NCBI RefSeq assembly: GCF_000005505.3
Contig: NC_016131.3
Location: forward strand, 63,907,355 to 63,971,354
Length of the DNA: 64,000 bases
Reading direction: 5' to 3'
Origin: Brachypodium distachyon
Lineage: Eukaryota > Streptophyta > Magnoliopsida > Poales > Poaceae
In this document: positions 47,171 to 57,400 of the stretch, in pieces
Layout of the letters: each line of letters starts with the position of its first letter
Numbering within the stretch: the first letter of the stretch is position 1
Program-made: the position numbers and the translations under genes
The notes under the pieces: model-generated
What the model was told of the DNA's origin: nothing
What the model saw: the letters and a program-made list of their open reading frames with translations, nothing else
Database searches by the model: none

Positions 47171-48499
47171 GCCTAATCTGGTAATATTAGAGCCTATTTT
47201 TGTTCACCCGTTAATCCGATTAGGGTTAAGATTAATATTGCTTAATTACTTTCTGTCACTGCTAATCGCACTTGATTAAGGCCTAATTACGGTTAGATTT
47301 CCTAATCGGATTTTTGGCCGTGGGTTTTCATGGGTTCACTCACGCATAATTGTCGGCAAGAAATTAGAAGGAGGGGAAATGATTTGCAAAACCCTAGAAA
47401 AATTCCCCATTTTCCCCAAACCCTAGAACTCCAAATAAAAAATTTCGGGATTAAAATTTTGAACTAACCTAATGGATGGCGGCGTGGGGGTCTTGCATCT
47501 CCTCTCGCTGTCATCGCCTCCAAATGTAACGCCGGCCGCCATGAATGGGCCGCAGCGGCGCTTATCCTCCCCTCAGGGAGGAGCCGCATGGCATCACACC
47601 ATGCGAGGGTGGGAACGCTCCATGGCGGCCGGTCTCGCCGCTCTCACGTCGCCGCCCTTTCGCCGCCTCCCGCACCTAACGCCGGCGCCGGCGCCGCCGC
47701 CACCGCACTGGGTTTTTTGCCGCCGAACGCGCGCGTCGCCTTCGGGCCACCGCCGTCTCGGGTGGTTCCTAAAAACGCGGGGGAGGAAACGGTCTGGGGC
47801 GGCTAGGGTTTGGGGAAATCCCTTTTTGTTGAGATCGCGGGCTGGGCTGAACCGTCGGATTAAATCGGACGGCTGCTATCCATGCGGGAATAAAGCTGGG
47901 CCTTCGGGCGCTTAACGGGCTGCTTTCGTGAACGGGCTTCGGCCCAAGTAAAAAAGGCCGTGCATTTATTTATTATCCGTTGCGCACGCGCGGGGAATCA
48001 AGTGGGCCGGGCCAGTTTCGGCCAAAAATGATGTTTTACTGTTTTTTCTTTAATTCCAGTGCATTTACCCAATAAGATGTTCCATTAAACATGTTTTGCA
48101 CTGATAATTAATGGAAAATGGCCGAATTTTATTCTTGCTGACTATAGTTGGACACATAATTATTCTGAATGAGGTTGATCCAACGAGATACTTTATTTAG
48201 AATATTTAATTTGTTCCATGATGTTTACCTTTTAGGCATCAATTAATGATTAATTTTTAATGTATATTCCTGATGTCTAATTTGGTAAAATTTTGGCTCT
48301 AAAATTAACTCTAACCAACGTTGTTTTAACTTATGAGCTACCCCATTATGTTTGCTACAATTCTTTGTCTTTTTTGCCCAACGGTAATATGACTTAGAAT
48401 TGTATACTCTTGCATGTTTATTAATCTACCAAGGTAAATTTTTAATCATGCAAATTAACTCATGATTTTCTTATGTTATAATTGACAGCCGCTACATTG
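47171..48499 (+). other. Long Copia leader with GC-rich island
   Basis: About 1.3 kb separates the primer-binding site from Gag, long for a Copia leader. A GC-rich island at about 47470-47930 contrasts with the AT-rich flanks and has an open frame with no known domain. It may be packaging or leader sequence, or captured host DNA. Confidence 0.45.
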
Positions 48500-49600
48500 A
48501 TGCGTTATGACAACATTGAGGTGCTAACGGGGAGCAACTTCCAGAATTGGAAGTCCCATGTCGAAATGAGTTTGGAGGTCAATGGACTCGATTATGCTCT
48601 CAGGGAAGAGAAACCTAAGCCTCCAACTTCTGGAGTTGCTGGGTATGATGAACTTATGAAAGCTTATGAAATAAAGCTGGAGAAGTGGGACAATTCAAAT
48701 CATGTAGCCTTCCTTGTTATGAAAACTTCAATCTTCCCTGATATCATCGGGGCTCTCCCCGACAATGGCACTGCTAAAGAATTTCTCAAAGCAGTTGAAG
48801 AACAATTCAAAAGTTCGAAAAAAGTATATTCTCGAGAGCTTCTTGGCGAGCTTCTTCAGAAGTATGTGATTGAAGGAAATGTAACAGGTCATATCTTGAG
48901 GATGGTGAATGCAACTTCGAAGCTTAAGACTTTGGAGTTTGTCCTTAATGAAAATATCCTAATCCTCCTGATATTAGAGTCTCTCCCTCCAGAATTTGAT
49001 CAGTTCAAAATCAATTACAATTCCTTGAAAGAAAAATGGTCACTCGCGGAGATGACTCCTTGAGTTGTTGAGGAAGAATAAAGGATCATGAAACAGGCAA
49101 AGAACCAGGCTTTCCATGGTGGCTCTTCCAAGAGAAAGCATGACGGCCAGGCATCTTCCTCAAAGGCCCCAAAGAAGCAATTCACCCACAATGATACTCA
49201 GGCTGCCAGCACCTCTACTGGAGATGTGAAGAATACTTGCCATTTTTGCAAGGAGGCAGGCCATTTCCGGAAGAATTGCCTTGGATTCCTCAAGTGGATG
49301 ATGAAGAGAGGTAATGATGAAGTTACTTTCGTTGATGAATCATTGTATGTTGATTTTTCTCGAAATACATGGTGGATTAACTCAGGTGCAACCGTTCACG
49401 TTGCAAACTCTTTGCAGGGATTAAGTTTGATCAGCACCATAAAGGCAAGAACAAGAAGCATTAAAGTCGCCAATGGGAAGGAAGCCGATGTTGAAATCGT
49501 GGGGACTCTCACATTGGAGCTGCACACCGGCTTTCATCTACATTTGAATAATGTCCTTTACGTACCTACATTGAGTAGGAATTTAATTTCAGTTTCTTGC
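48500..49600 (+). pseudogene. Copia Gag and protease remnant
   Basis: Gag starts at the ATG at 48500 (MRYDNIEVLTGSNFQNWKSH) and contains the usual UBN2-type capsid region (LGELLQKYVIEGNVTGHILR). Two stops (49061 and 49079) interrupt it in the same frame. The zinc knuckle CHFCKEAGHFRKNC lies at 49238-49279. The protease signature follows at about 49371 as WWINSGATVHVAN, with Asn in place of the catalytic Asp that the family has there. Confidence 0.9.
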
Positions 49601-49702
49601 TTAGACGATATTTCTATTGCATGTTTGTTTGGAAATCAACGATGCGTTATCAAACATTGTAACAATGACGTTGGCCTCGGTGTCAGATGAGGCAAATGAT
49701 AT

Positions 49703-52579
49703 ATGTTAATGCTTAATTCTTTGGTTGATGTTTTAAATGTGAGTGACGTTAATGTTTTGAATGATGCATGTAATGCTGAGAAGAAATGGAAAAACACAAG
49801 TACTTCTTCGAAATTGTGGCATCGTCGCTTAGGCCACATTTCGAGGGGGAGAATGGAACGTCTTATTAAAAATGAAATACTTCTCCCATTAGACTTTTCA
49901 GATGCAGACAAGTGTATTGACTGCATTAAAGGAAAATATGCAAAAACGATTAAGAAGGGAGCTACAAGAGCCTCACGGGTCCTCGAATTAATTCATACTG
50001 ACATATGCGGACCCTTAAATATTAAGTCTGTAGACGGGTTTGATTCATTCATCACATTCACGAACGATTTTTCCCGTTACGGATATATTTACCCCATACG
50101 CGAACGATCCGAAGCTTTGGACAAATTTAAGATATTTAAAGCCGAAGTTGAAAATCAATTGAACGAAAAGATCAAAGTTGTACGTTCTGATCATGGGGGA
50201 GAATATTATGGAAGCCACGCTCCTTATGGGCAAATTCCAGGACCTTTTGCAAAATTTCTAGCTGAAAATGGGATTGTTGCCCAATATTCTATGCCTGGTG
50301 AACATCAGCAAAATGGTGGCTGAGCGCCGCGATCCCACACTCATGGATATGGTGCGAAGTATGATCAGTCATGCAAGTTTGTCAGTTAGCCTATGAATGG
50401 AGGCTCTAAAGACAGCTGCGCACATATTAAATCTCGCTCCAACAAAGTCAGCACCAAACACACCTTATGAGATGTGGACGGGAAAGAAGCCGAGTTTAAA
50501 CTATTTGCGTGTGTGGGGCTGCCCTGCAGAAGCAAGAATTTTCAATCCACAACTTAAGAAATTAGATCCAAAAATGATAAGTTGCCATTTTATTGGATAC
50601 CCTCATAGGAGAAAGGGATACTGTTTTTATTGTCTGGGTCACACCACTAAATTTGTGGAGACCCGACAAGCGGTATTTTTTGAGGATAATGAAGTCACGG
50701 AAATGAGGGAAATTAATCTTGAGGAGAAACGGGTATGTGTCCCGTCCCAGGCCATCCAAGAGATTAATCTCCCGTTACGAAATATTAACGTGACACGAAA
50801 TATTGAACCTGAGGTTCGTCGCTCAGGCGCTCAACCAAATGGAGATCCTGAAACAGAAGAATGTCCCCAGCCAACTGGAGACCAAGAAAATGAGGATCCT
50901 CAACCAGAAAATGATCCTCCACCATCACCTCCTGTGAGGAGATCACCGCGTGAAAGAAATAAGGCCATCCCAGATGATTATGTCACTTTTATGAGTGAGG
51001 ATATAAATGATGTTGGAAAGGTGGAGGACCCATCCTCATATAAGGAAGCGATCACAAGCGAAAACTCGTCTAAGTGGGTAACTGCCATGGAGGACGAGTT
51101 GAAATCTATGGACACAAATAATGCTTGGGACTTAGTAGAAATTCCCAATGGAGCTAAAAGGGTAGGCTGCAAGTGGGTCTACAAAACTAAATATGACTCC
51201 AAAGGGCATGTCGAAAGATTTAAAGCAAGGCTTGTCGCAAAAGGGTTTACACAGCGAGAGGGAATCGATTACAACGAGACTTTTTCTCCTGTGTTATCCA
51301 AGGATTCTTTTAGAATCGTTATGGCATTAGTGGCTCATTATGATTTAGAGCTACATCAAATGGATTTTAAAACGGCATTCCTAAATGGCGATTTAAATGA
51401 AGATGTATACATGACCCAACCGGAAGGTTTTGTGGTGGAAGGGAAAGAACATTTAGCATGTCGTCTAAAGAAGTCGATTTATGGCTTGAAGCAAGCTTCA
51501 AGACAATGGTACCTCAAATTCGATGAAGTGATCCAAACTTTTGGTTTTACGGAAAATGTTGTGGACAACTGCATATACGTCAAATTTAAAGGCAGTCGCT
51601 TCACAATTTAGTTCTATATGTGGATGACATATTGTTGGCATGTAGCGATAAGGATATGCTATATGAAACCAAGAATTTTCTGTCATCTAATTTCGATATG
51701 AAAGATCTCGGTGAAGCCTCGTATGTCCTTGGCATTGAGATTCATCGAGATAGGTCTAAATGCACATTGGGACTATCACAGAAAGCATACTTTGAGAGGG
51801 TACTGAAGAAATACAATATGCACAAGTGCTCCTCCTCACCTGCTCCTGTAGTCAAGGGCGATAAGTTTGGGACATTTCAATGCCCCAGAAACCAAATTGA
51901 AGCTGATCAAATGAAGCATGTTCCTTACGCTTCAGCTGTCGAAAGCATTATGTATGCACAAGTCTGTACACGCCCTGACTTATCTTATGTTACCGGGATG
52001 CTTGGCAGATACCAATCGAATCCAGAACCAGACCACTAGAAGGCCGCAAAGAAAGTCTTGTGTTATATGCAAGGTACTAAAAATTACATGCTAACGTATC
52101 GAAAATCTGATAACCTAGAAGTTGTTGGTTATTCAGATGCTGATTTTGCCGGGTGTGTGGATAGTAAGAAATCCACGCCAAGATATATATTCACACTCGC
52201 TGGGGGAGCCATATCGTGGAAAAGCTCCAAGCAAACTTTGATTGCTTCATTTGTAGCATGTTATGAGGCCACTGGGCAGGCTGTATGGCTAAAGAATTTT
52301 ATTCCCGGACTTAAAGTGGTAGACAACATTTCTAAACCACTGGTGTGGTACTGCGATAATGAACCCGCAGTTTTCTATACGAGTAACAACAAGTCAAGTG
52401 TTGCTGCCAAGCACATTGACATAAAGTATCATGCTGTGAAAGATAGAATCCAGGATCAAATCATTGATGTCAGGCATATCAGCACTACTCATATGCTTGC
52501 GGATCCGCTAACCAAGGGCTTACCACCCAGTATTTTTCGTGATCATGTTGCCGGCATGAGACTACTGGAAGCCGAATGA
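49703..52579 (+). pseudogene. Copia Pol (integrase, RT, RNase H) remnant
   Basis: Integrase: WHRRLGHISRGRMERL, CIDCIKGK, IHTDICGPLN. Reverse transcriptase: GCKWVYKTKYDSKGHVERFK, LHQMDFKTAFLNGDL, and LYVDDILLA from about 51616. RNase H: VVGYSDADFAGCVDSKKS, KHIDIKYHAVKD, ADPLTKGLPP. Breaks are a 1-bp loss near 50320, a TGA at 50394-50396, a frameshift at about 51609 just ahead of the YVDD box, and a TAG at 52037 where the family has Trp. No functional polyprotein can be made. Confidence 0.92.
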
Positions 52580-52759
52580 TCCTGGAAATTTAAGGGACCA
52601 ATAAAAGTAACCACTTCCAATAAGAAAAATGTTATCTTTTGAAACAGGCTGCTGTACTATAAGTATTGAGTTTCAAAGACATTTTATCGGTCATTGTAAC
52701 ACCTTACTTTGGTATGATATTCCTGTAGAAAGGTACGAATGTAAATAAGCCTAACAATC

Positions 52760-52769
52760 AAGGGGAGAA
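52760..52769 (+). other. Polypurine tract
   Basis: A purine run AAGGGGAGAA immediately before the right LTR, the expected plus-strand primer site. Confidence 0.85.
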
Positions 52770-53285
52770 TGTTGGTTGATCTTTGCTTAGACCGAGTCAG
52801 AAGGAATTAGGATAAGGGTGGGGCCCACGAACCAACGTTCGTGGCCTTATCCCAACGATACGCACCCTGATCGGGGGTGCCAAACCAATCGATGGTTCTG
52901 GTCCCCTATCGTGCAGTGCTATATAAGAAAGGGGATCGGCAACAGACGTTGACGGACTCTCGTTCTCGTTTTGCCCACGAAACCCTGAAACCCAAAACCC
53001 AAACCGATCTGAGAAGCACTATCTACAACGGGAAGACCCGAGCTTTCTGCTCCCGTTCCGGGGCAGTGCAGGTGGCGACCTGAGGGAAGGAGGAGCTTCA
53101 CCAAAACCCCTCCATCGACTACTTCCTCTACGGCGACGCCACTGCTTCATCTCTCCACCGACTCCACGACAATGGCATCGTCCTCCATCGCACATATGAA
53201 CCTCCCTATTATCTCTACTGTTAGTGCTCTAATTAATTGCCAGTGCATGTTTAAGCTTAGCATAATGAATCTTTAAGTTCTAGCA
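52770..53285 (+). repeat. 3' LTR of Copia element
   Basis: It begins TGTTGGTTGATCTTTGC and ends TCTAGCA, then TCCAT. It lacks the 9-bp segment present in the left LTR. Confidence 0.95.
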
Positions 53286-53730
53286 TCCATATGTCCTTTG
53301 CGGCACCAGGTAGCTTTCTGCCGGTGCTAGCGGCATTGAAGCTTTGGAAATTCAATACGTGCGAGCATGTTGGAGCAAACGATGTTCTTTGTGGGGAGGG
53401 GAGGGTGCAGTGCATCTTGCTTACGATCCACCGAACTTTCTCTCTTGTTTTTGTGCCTGCAGACAGTATAAAAGTGGGCGGAGTATCTTCTTTCAGCTTT
53501 CCTCTCTACTTCGTTTTGGATCCAATAAAAGCAGAGCTGATTTGCGTGATATGGATATTCTTTTTATTTTTTATTTTGCACGACAAGTCAGGAACATTTG
53601 TTTTGACACACGTAAACATTTGTTCTGATTTGCGTGATATGGATATTCTTTTTTGAAAGACATGAATGTTTAGAAAATCATGGATTTTTTTATACTCATC
53701 AACACATATCTTGATTCTCAACATACTCTA

Positions 53731-53831
53731 GTCCCTCCGATTCATAAAAAGTGTTGCCCATTTTGCACTAAGTTAGCACGGAGTACAAATTTTGTACTAA
53801 GTGGACGACACTTTTTATGGATCGGAGGGAG
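53731..53831. mobile_element. Short Stowaway-like MITE
   Basis: Ends GTCCCTCCGATTCATAAAAA and, inverted, TTTTTATGGATCGGAGGGAG; TA at 53729-53730 and 53832-53833. The arms pair almost along the whole length. Confidence 0.85.
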
Positions 53832-53979
53832 TACATGAACATTTTTAATAAAACATAAAATATATTATGAAATGAGAAATTCATGAAGGTTTATTTTGAT
53901 ACACAAAAACATTTTTATCGAACACATGACTTTTTAAGGCACGTGAATATTTCTTTGAAAATGCATCAATATTAAAATA

Positions 53980-54187
53980 CCCACTTTGTTCCTCTAAACA
54001 AGGCGTATAAGCCTATTTGCTAAGACCAAGGAAAGCACAAGCTTCTACTAATTAATCTCCTCGTCGAGAGCGCACTGCGGTTGGCTGCATGCAAAGCAAA
54101 GCTCTTAATTAACCATTGCTCATTGGATGCATGCTTGTCCAGCATTCAATACAACAGTATACGCCTTGTTCATAGGAACAGAGGGAG
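53980..54187. mobile_element. Stowaway-like MITE, longer family
   Basis: Left end CCCACTTTGTTCCTCTAAACA and right end TTCATAGGAACAGAGGGAG, with GGCGTATA arms just inside; TA at 53978-53979 and 54188-54189. About 208 bp, a different family from the short copies. Confidence 0.75.
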
Positions 54188-54366
54188 TAACTTATTACAG
54201 AATTTTAATTTTACAAAAAAAATCTTCATGATTCATTATCCCGTTTATCGTTCATAGAAAAATGCTCATCCTTATGCTCTTCGTGACAAAAATGTATTTT
54301 AACAAAATGTTATGACAGTAAGAAAAAATAAATTGGACAGCTAAAAGAAAACAGAGAAAATAATAT

Positions 54367-54669
54367 TCAAGACCAAATTAGATTTTTTTTTACCACAAAA
54401 CTCCTTTCATTAACTGTTAAATTACATCGCGTACGAGAAAAAGGTACAATGTGAGGAGGAGAATCCAGCCAGCTCGCCGACACCGAGGACTTAGCCAACT
54501 TCGCCAATTCATGCACCACTTGGTTTGCTTCACGTGGCACATGGTCGAAGGAAATCTCCATGAAATCCATGACGAGATCGATAAGTATAGCAAACGAATT
54601 GCATAACAGGGAATTCAGACTCATGACCTCTTGACCCGTAAACGAAGCCATGCTTTTCGTCAAAATCAA
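54367..54669 (-). pseudogene. LINE 3' fragment (RNase H-like domain)
   Basis: An open frame of 100 codons with DFMEISFDHVPREANQVVHEL and LAKLAKSS, the characteristic end of the RVT_3/RNase-H-like domain found at the 3' end of plant LINE ORFs. An A-rich run on the minus strand follows (T-run at about 54384-54392). It is a strongly 5'-truncated LINE copy. Confidence 0.7.
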
Positions 54670-55195
54670 TGTTTTTTATTTATTTGAGGTGAGTCAAAAT
54701 CAGTTTTTTTTTTAGCGGCCCTATTTATTTTAGAACCGTCAGGAGTTTACTAATGGGCCAGACCACGCGAGCGTGAGATGCCCCGTGGGGTTTGTGGCAG
54801 GCGCATCGCTAGTTCGCAACGTTCTTCTCTGCCCCCTGAGGCCCTGAATCGAAGGGAGCGGCGTGGGCTCGCATTGCACACAAGCATGTAGCATGGGCCA
54901 AGGTGGTTGAGCCCAGCCAGGTGCCAGACCCATCAGCCATGGCTGGTGATCCTTCCGTGCTTGCGGCATGCACCGCACACCAGAAAAGGTCTGTAATGGA
55001 TTTCCGAGTATTATTACACGCTTCTAGCAGTGCTCCTTTTTCTATAGTGCATATGTTGCGGCACTTCGCATTTGACGGCTTCCAAGCAATTAAGCAGGCG
55101 CTCCGGTAACGATGAGAAAAATACGTGGAAAAAGAATTTGAAAAACAAGCCAAAGGACGACAAAACAGAATAACATCGCAGGCCAGTGTGGCCGT

Positions 55196-56539
55196 CTACG
55201 TTGGCACGGCGGCCCTGAACGTGGGGTGCAACAGCCGGGCGAGCTCGCCGTCGTCCGCGTCCAGCGGCCCGCCGGTGTCATTCCCGACGCGCTGCACGGC
55301 GGTGCCGTTGAGCGACTCGTGCGCGAACCCGTAGAGCTTGAGGATCTGGTCGTCGGCGAAGTTGAACGCGCGCTCCATCCCGAGGCGGCACTTCTCCGCC
55401 GGGTAGCTGTCCACGTACCGGCGACACGGCTTGCACCCGACGAAGTGCGTGACGAGGGGCCACTTGCCCTCGCCGCGGCCTTTGCTCCGCATCTCCTCGT
55501 ACCTGTCCACGATCCCCTCCCAGAAGCCGTTGAGGTCGTACGAGTTCTCGAAGAAGACCTTGTCGCCCCACCGCTCCCGCTGCGTCACCAGCAGGTACAC
55601 GAGCGCCGACTGGTCGTCCGCCTCGAACGGCGGCCGGCCCGTGAGCTCCTTGGCGAAGAGCTCCCCGTACATGTCCCGCACGGGGCCTCGGGGCCCCATG
55701 GGCGCCAGCGCGTCCAGGAGGTCCAGCGACCACTGGCAGTTGCGGATGAGGAAGCTGCCGGTGTTGATCCCGACCCAGTGCTTCTCCTCGTACACCTTGG
55801 CCTCCCAGCCGTGGAGCACGAGGTTGTGCCCCGCGTACCGGTCCCAGGGGAGCTCGAAGAGAATGTCCGTGAACACCGCGTCGGAGTCCACCCACCAGAG
55901 GAACTCCGCCTCAGGGTGGGCCAGCATCATGGACCGCAGCAGCGGCAGCTTGGCCCAGAAGCCGGACATCTCGGGGTCCAGGAACGCCGTGTTGTAGAAG
56001 ACGTCGAGGCCGTGGACGCGGCAGTAGTCCGCCTTGTTCTTGAACGCGCGCAGCAGCAGGTGGTCGCCGTCCTGGTCGGGGCACCGGGACGGGGCCGACC
56101 CGGTCACGAGCAGCACCCTGGGCCGGCCTGCGGGCGGCACGCGGGCCGGGAACTCCGGGTGCGCGGCGAGCCACGCGGACCGGCGCGCGTCGTAACCCAG
56201 GATGGTGCGGCCCAGCGAGTAGGGCGGGTCCGTCAGCTGCCGGGCCGGCGGGAGGCCCGCATCCTCGTCGCCGTCGTCGACGGTTGTCGCGGTGTTGTTG
56301 CCGGCTTCGGGAGGCGGTTGGGGAGATTCGGCGGCGGCGATGTGGATGGGGTTGCTGAACTGGACGCGGAGTGCGGGGAGAGTGAGGGAGGAGTTGGTCG
56401 GGCCGAGGATGAGGAACAGCGCGCCGGTGACGAGGAGGACGAAGGCGAGGGGGGTGATGGTGTTTGCCGGCCGGCAGTGGTAGTAGTAATGCTGGCAGCG
56501 GCCGGATCGCCGGTCGCTGGCCGGCTTGCGTTCCCCCAT
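55196..56539 (-). CDS. GT34 family glycosyltransferase (galactosyl/xylosyltransferase-like)
   Basis: An intronless gene of 447 residues, type II membrane topology. The start is the ATG at 56539 (MGERKPASDRRSGRCQHYYY); the frame extends upstream only from a non-ATG codon. A short cytosolic tail precedes a membrane anchor at about residues 28-46 (ITPLAFVLLVTGALFLILG), then a Pro/Glu-rich stem. The catalytic domain has RVLLVTGSAP, KADYCRVHGLDVFYN, the metal-binding WWVDSDAVFTD (DSD at 218-220), VGINTGSFLIRNCQWSLDLL and VTHFVGCKPCRRY. GT34 enzymes act in the Golgi on hemicelluloses; the known activities are xyloglucan 6-xylosyltransferase and galactomannan galactosyltransferase. The sequence reads closer to the galactomannan-galactosyltransferase-like members, but the acceptor cannot be decided by eye. 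The frame is intact. Confidence 0.93.
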   Translation of the reverse strand: MGERKPASDRRSGRCQHYYYHCRPANTITPLAFVLLVTGALFLILGPTNSSLTLPALRVQFSNPIHIAAAESPQPPPEAGNNTATTVDDGDEDAGLPPARQLTDPPYSLGRTILGYDARRSAWLAAHPEFPARVPPAGRPRVLLVTGSAPSRCPDQDGDHLLLRAFKNKADYCRVHGLDVFYNTAFLDPEMSGFWAKLPLLRSMMLAHPEAEFLWWVDSDAVFTDILFELPWDRYAGHNLVLHGWEAKVYEEKHWVGINTGSFLIRNCQWSLDLLDALAPMGPRGPVRDMYGELFAKELTGRPPFEADDQSALVYLLVTQRERWGDKVFFENSYDLNGFWEGIVDRYEEMRSKGRGEGKWPLVTHFVGCKPCRRYVDSYPAEKCRLGMERAFNFADDQILKLYGFAHESLNGTAVQRVGNDTGGPLDADDGELARLLHPTFRAAVPT

Positions 56540-56907
56540 ATTGCGCTGCGCTGCTATGATAGTAATATGCTGTGGTGAGCTCGCGGCCGGCGCTGAGTTC
56601 AACTTTGAGAGCTCGCAAACAAATGCTTCTGTTATGCTGTTCTTTAATTTGCGTTCGGTCGGCGTGCAGCGCAAATACTTCCGATTTTTGGGATAATAAT
56701 TTAAAAAATACTGCTAGTACGAAACTAGAAAATACAGGTGCGACATTAGCGTCTGGATGTGATTCTGTGAACGATGTTTCGGAGACCTAACCCGGGTTAC
56801 TTCAGGCGGACTCCGTTCCCTCGGGCCTCACCTGGCGGGCTGTCCTCAGCAAGTGTCAACGGCATTGACTGCACCATGTAAATTGTGTTGTCCTTCGATT
56901 CATTTAT

Positions 56908-57400
56908 GAGTAAATTTCACAAAACCATACTTCTTGGAGGTAGTGTTTCATTGTATCACAGTTATCACTAATAGTTCTCACAGAACAACAGTTTTTTGGG
57001 ACAGTCTGTCTCAGAAAACCCAGATCGGGTAGATTAGGACTTTTAATGGTATTTTTGACAGAATGGATCCACCTGCCATATGCCACCTCAGACGGGCCAA
57101 CCTGTTTCGTTCCCACGTCAAACTCCATGGCGTACATGTCATGGGCGCCGCTGCTGCCACGGAAGAAGTCGGTCGGGTCCGGCAGTTGACATGGCAATGA
57201 AACGGGTCGTCCCATCCGACGTGGCATATGACAGGTGAGTCCCACATGTCAGAAATACCATCAAATGTCCTAATCTACCCAGTTTGGGTTCTCTAAGACA
57301 ACCTGCACAAAAAAATGCCGTCATGTGAGACTGTTAGTGATAATTGTGGTCCGATGAAACCCTAACCCCAAAAAATAAATCTGGTTTGCGAAATTTACTC
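56908..57400. mobile_element. Mutator-type (MULE) element without transposase
   Basis: A 493-bp element whose two halves are long imperfect inverted repeats beginning GAGTAAATTTC and ending GAAATTTACTC; inner arms such as CCATATGCCAC / GTGGCATATG also pair. A perfect 9-bp duplication TTCATTTAT flanks it (56899-56907 and 57401-57409). Confidence 0.9.

Larger units (their letters stand above)
46634..53285 (+). mobile_element. Ty1/Copia LTR retrotransposon, structurally complete, coding-dead
   Basis: A 6652-bp element with two LTRs (525 and 516 bp), a perfect 5-bp target duplication TCCAT (46629-46633 and 53286-53290), a primer-binding site matching initiator-Met tRNA right after the left LTR and a polypurine tract before the right one. 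Gene order is Gag, protease, integrase, reverse transcriptase, RNase H, which makes it Copia. All frames carry stops or shifts. By hand count about two dozen substitutions separate the LTRs (roughly 4-5%), so insertion is neither very recent nor ancient. Confidence 0.96.
53291..55195. other. Intergenic with MITEs and a LINE tail
   Basis: Repeat-rich DNA holding MITEs at 53731-53831 and 53980-54187 and a LINE RNase-H fragment at 54367-54669. Open frames at 54700-55150 show no domain. No gene is supported. Confidence 0.6.

Noticed and set aside
55226..56578. Open frame of 450 codons opposite the GT34 gene
   Set aside because: Antisense shadow of GC-rich codons; the sense frame has a membrane anchor and DSD motif.
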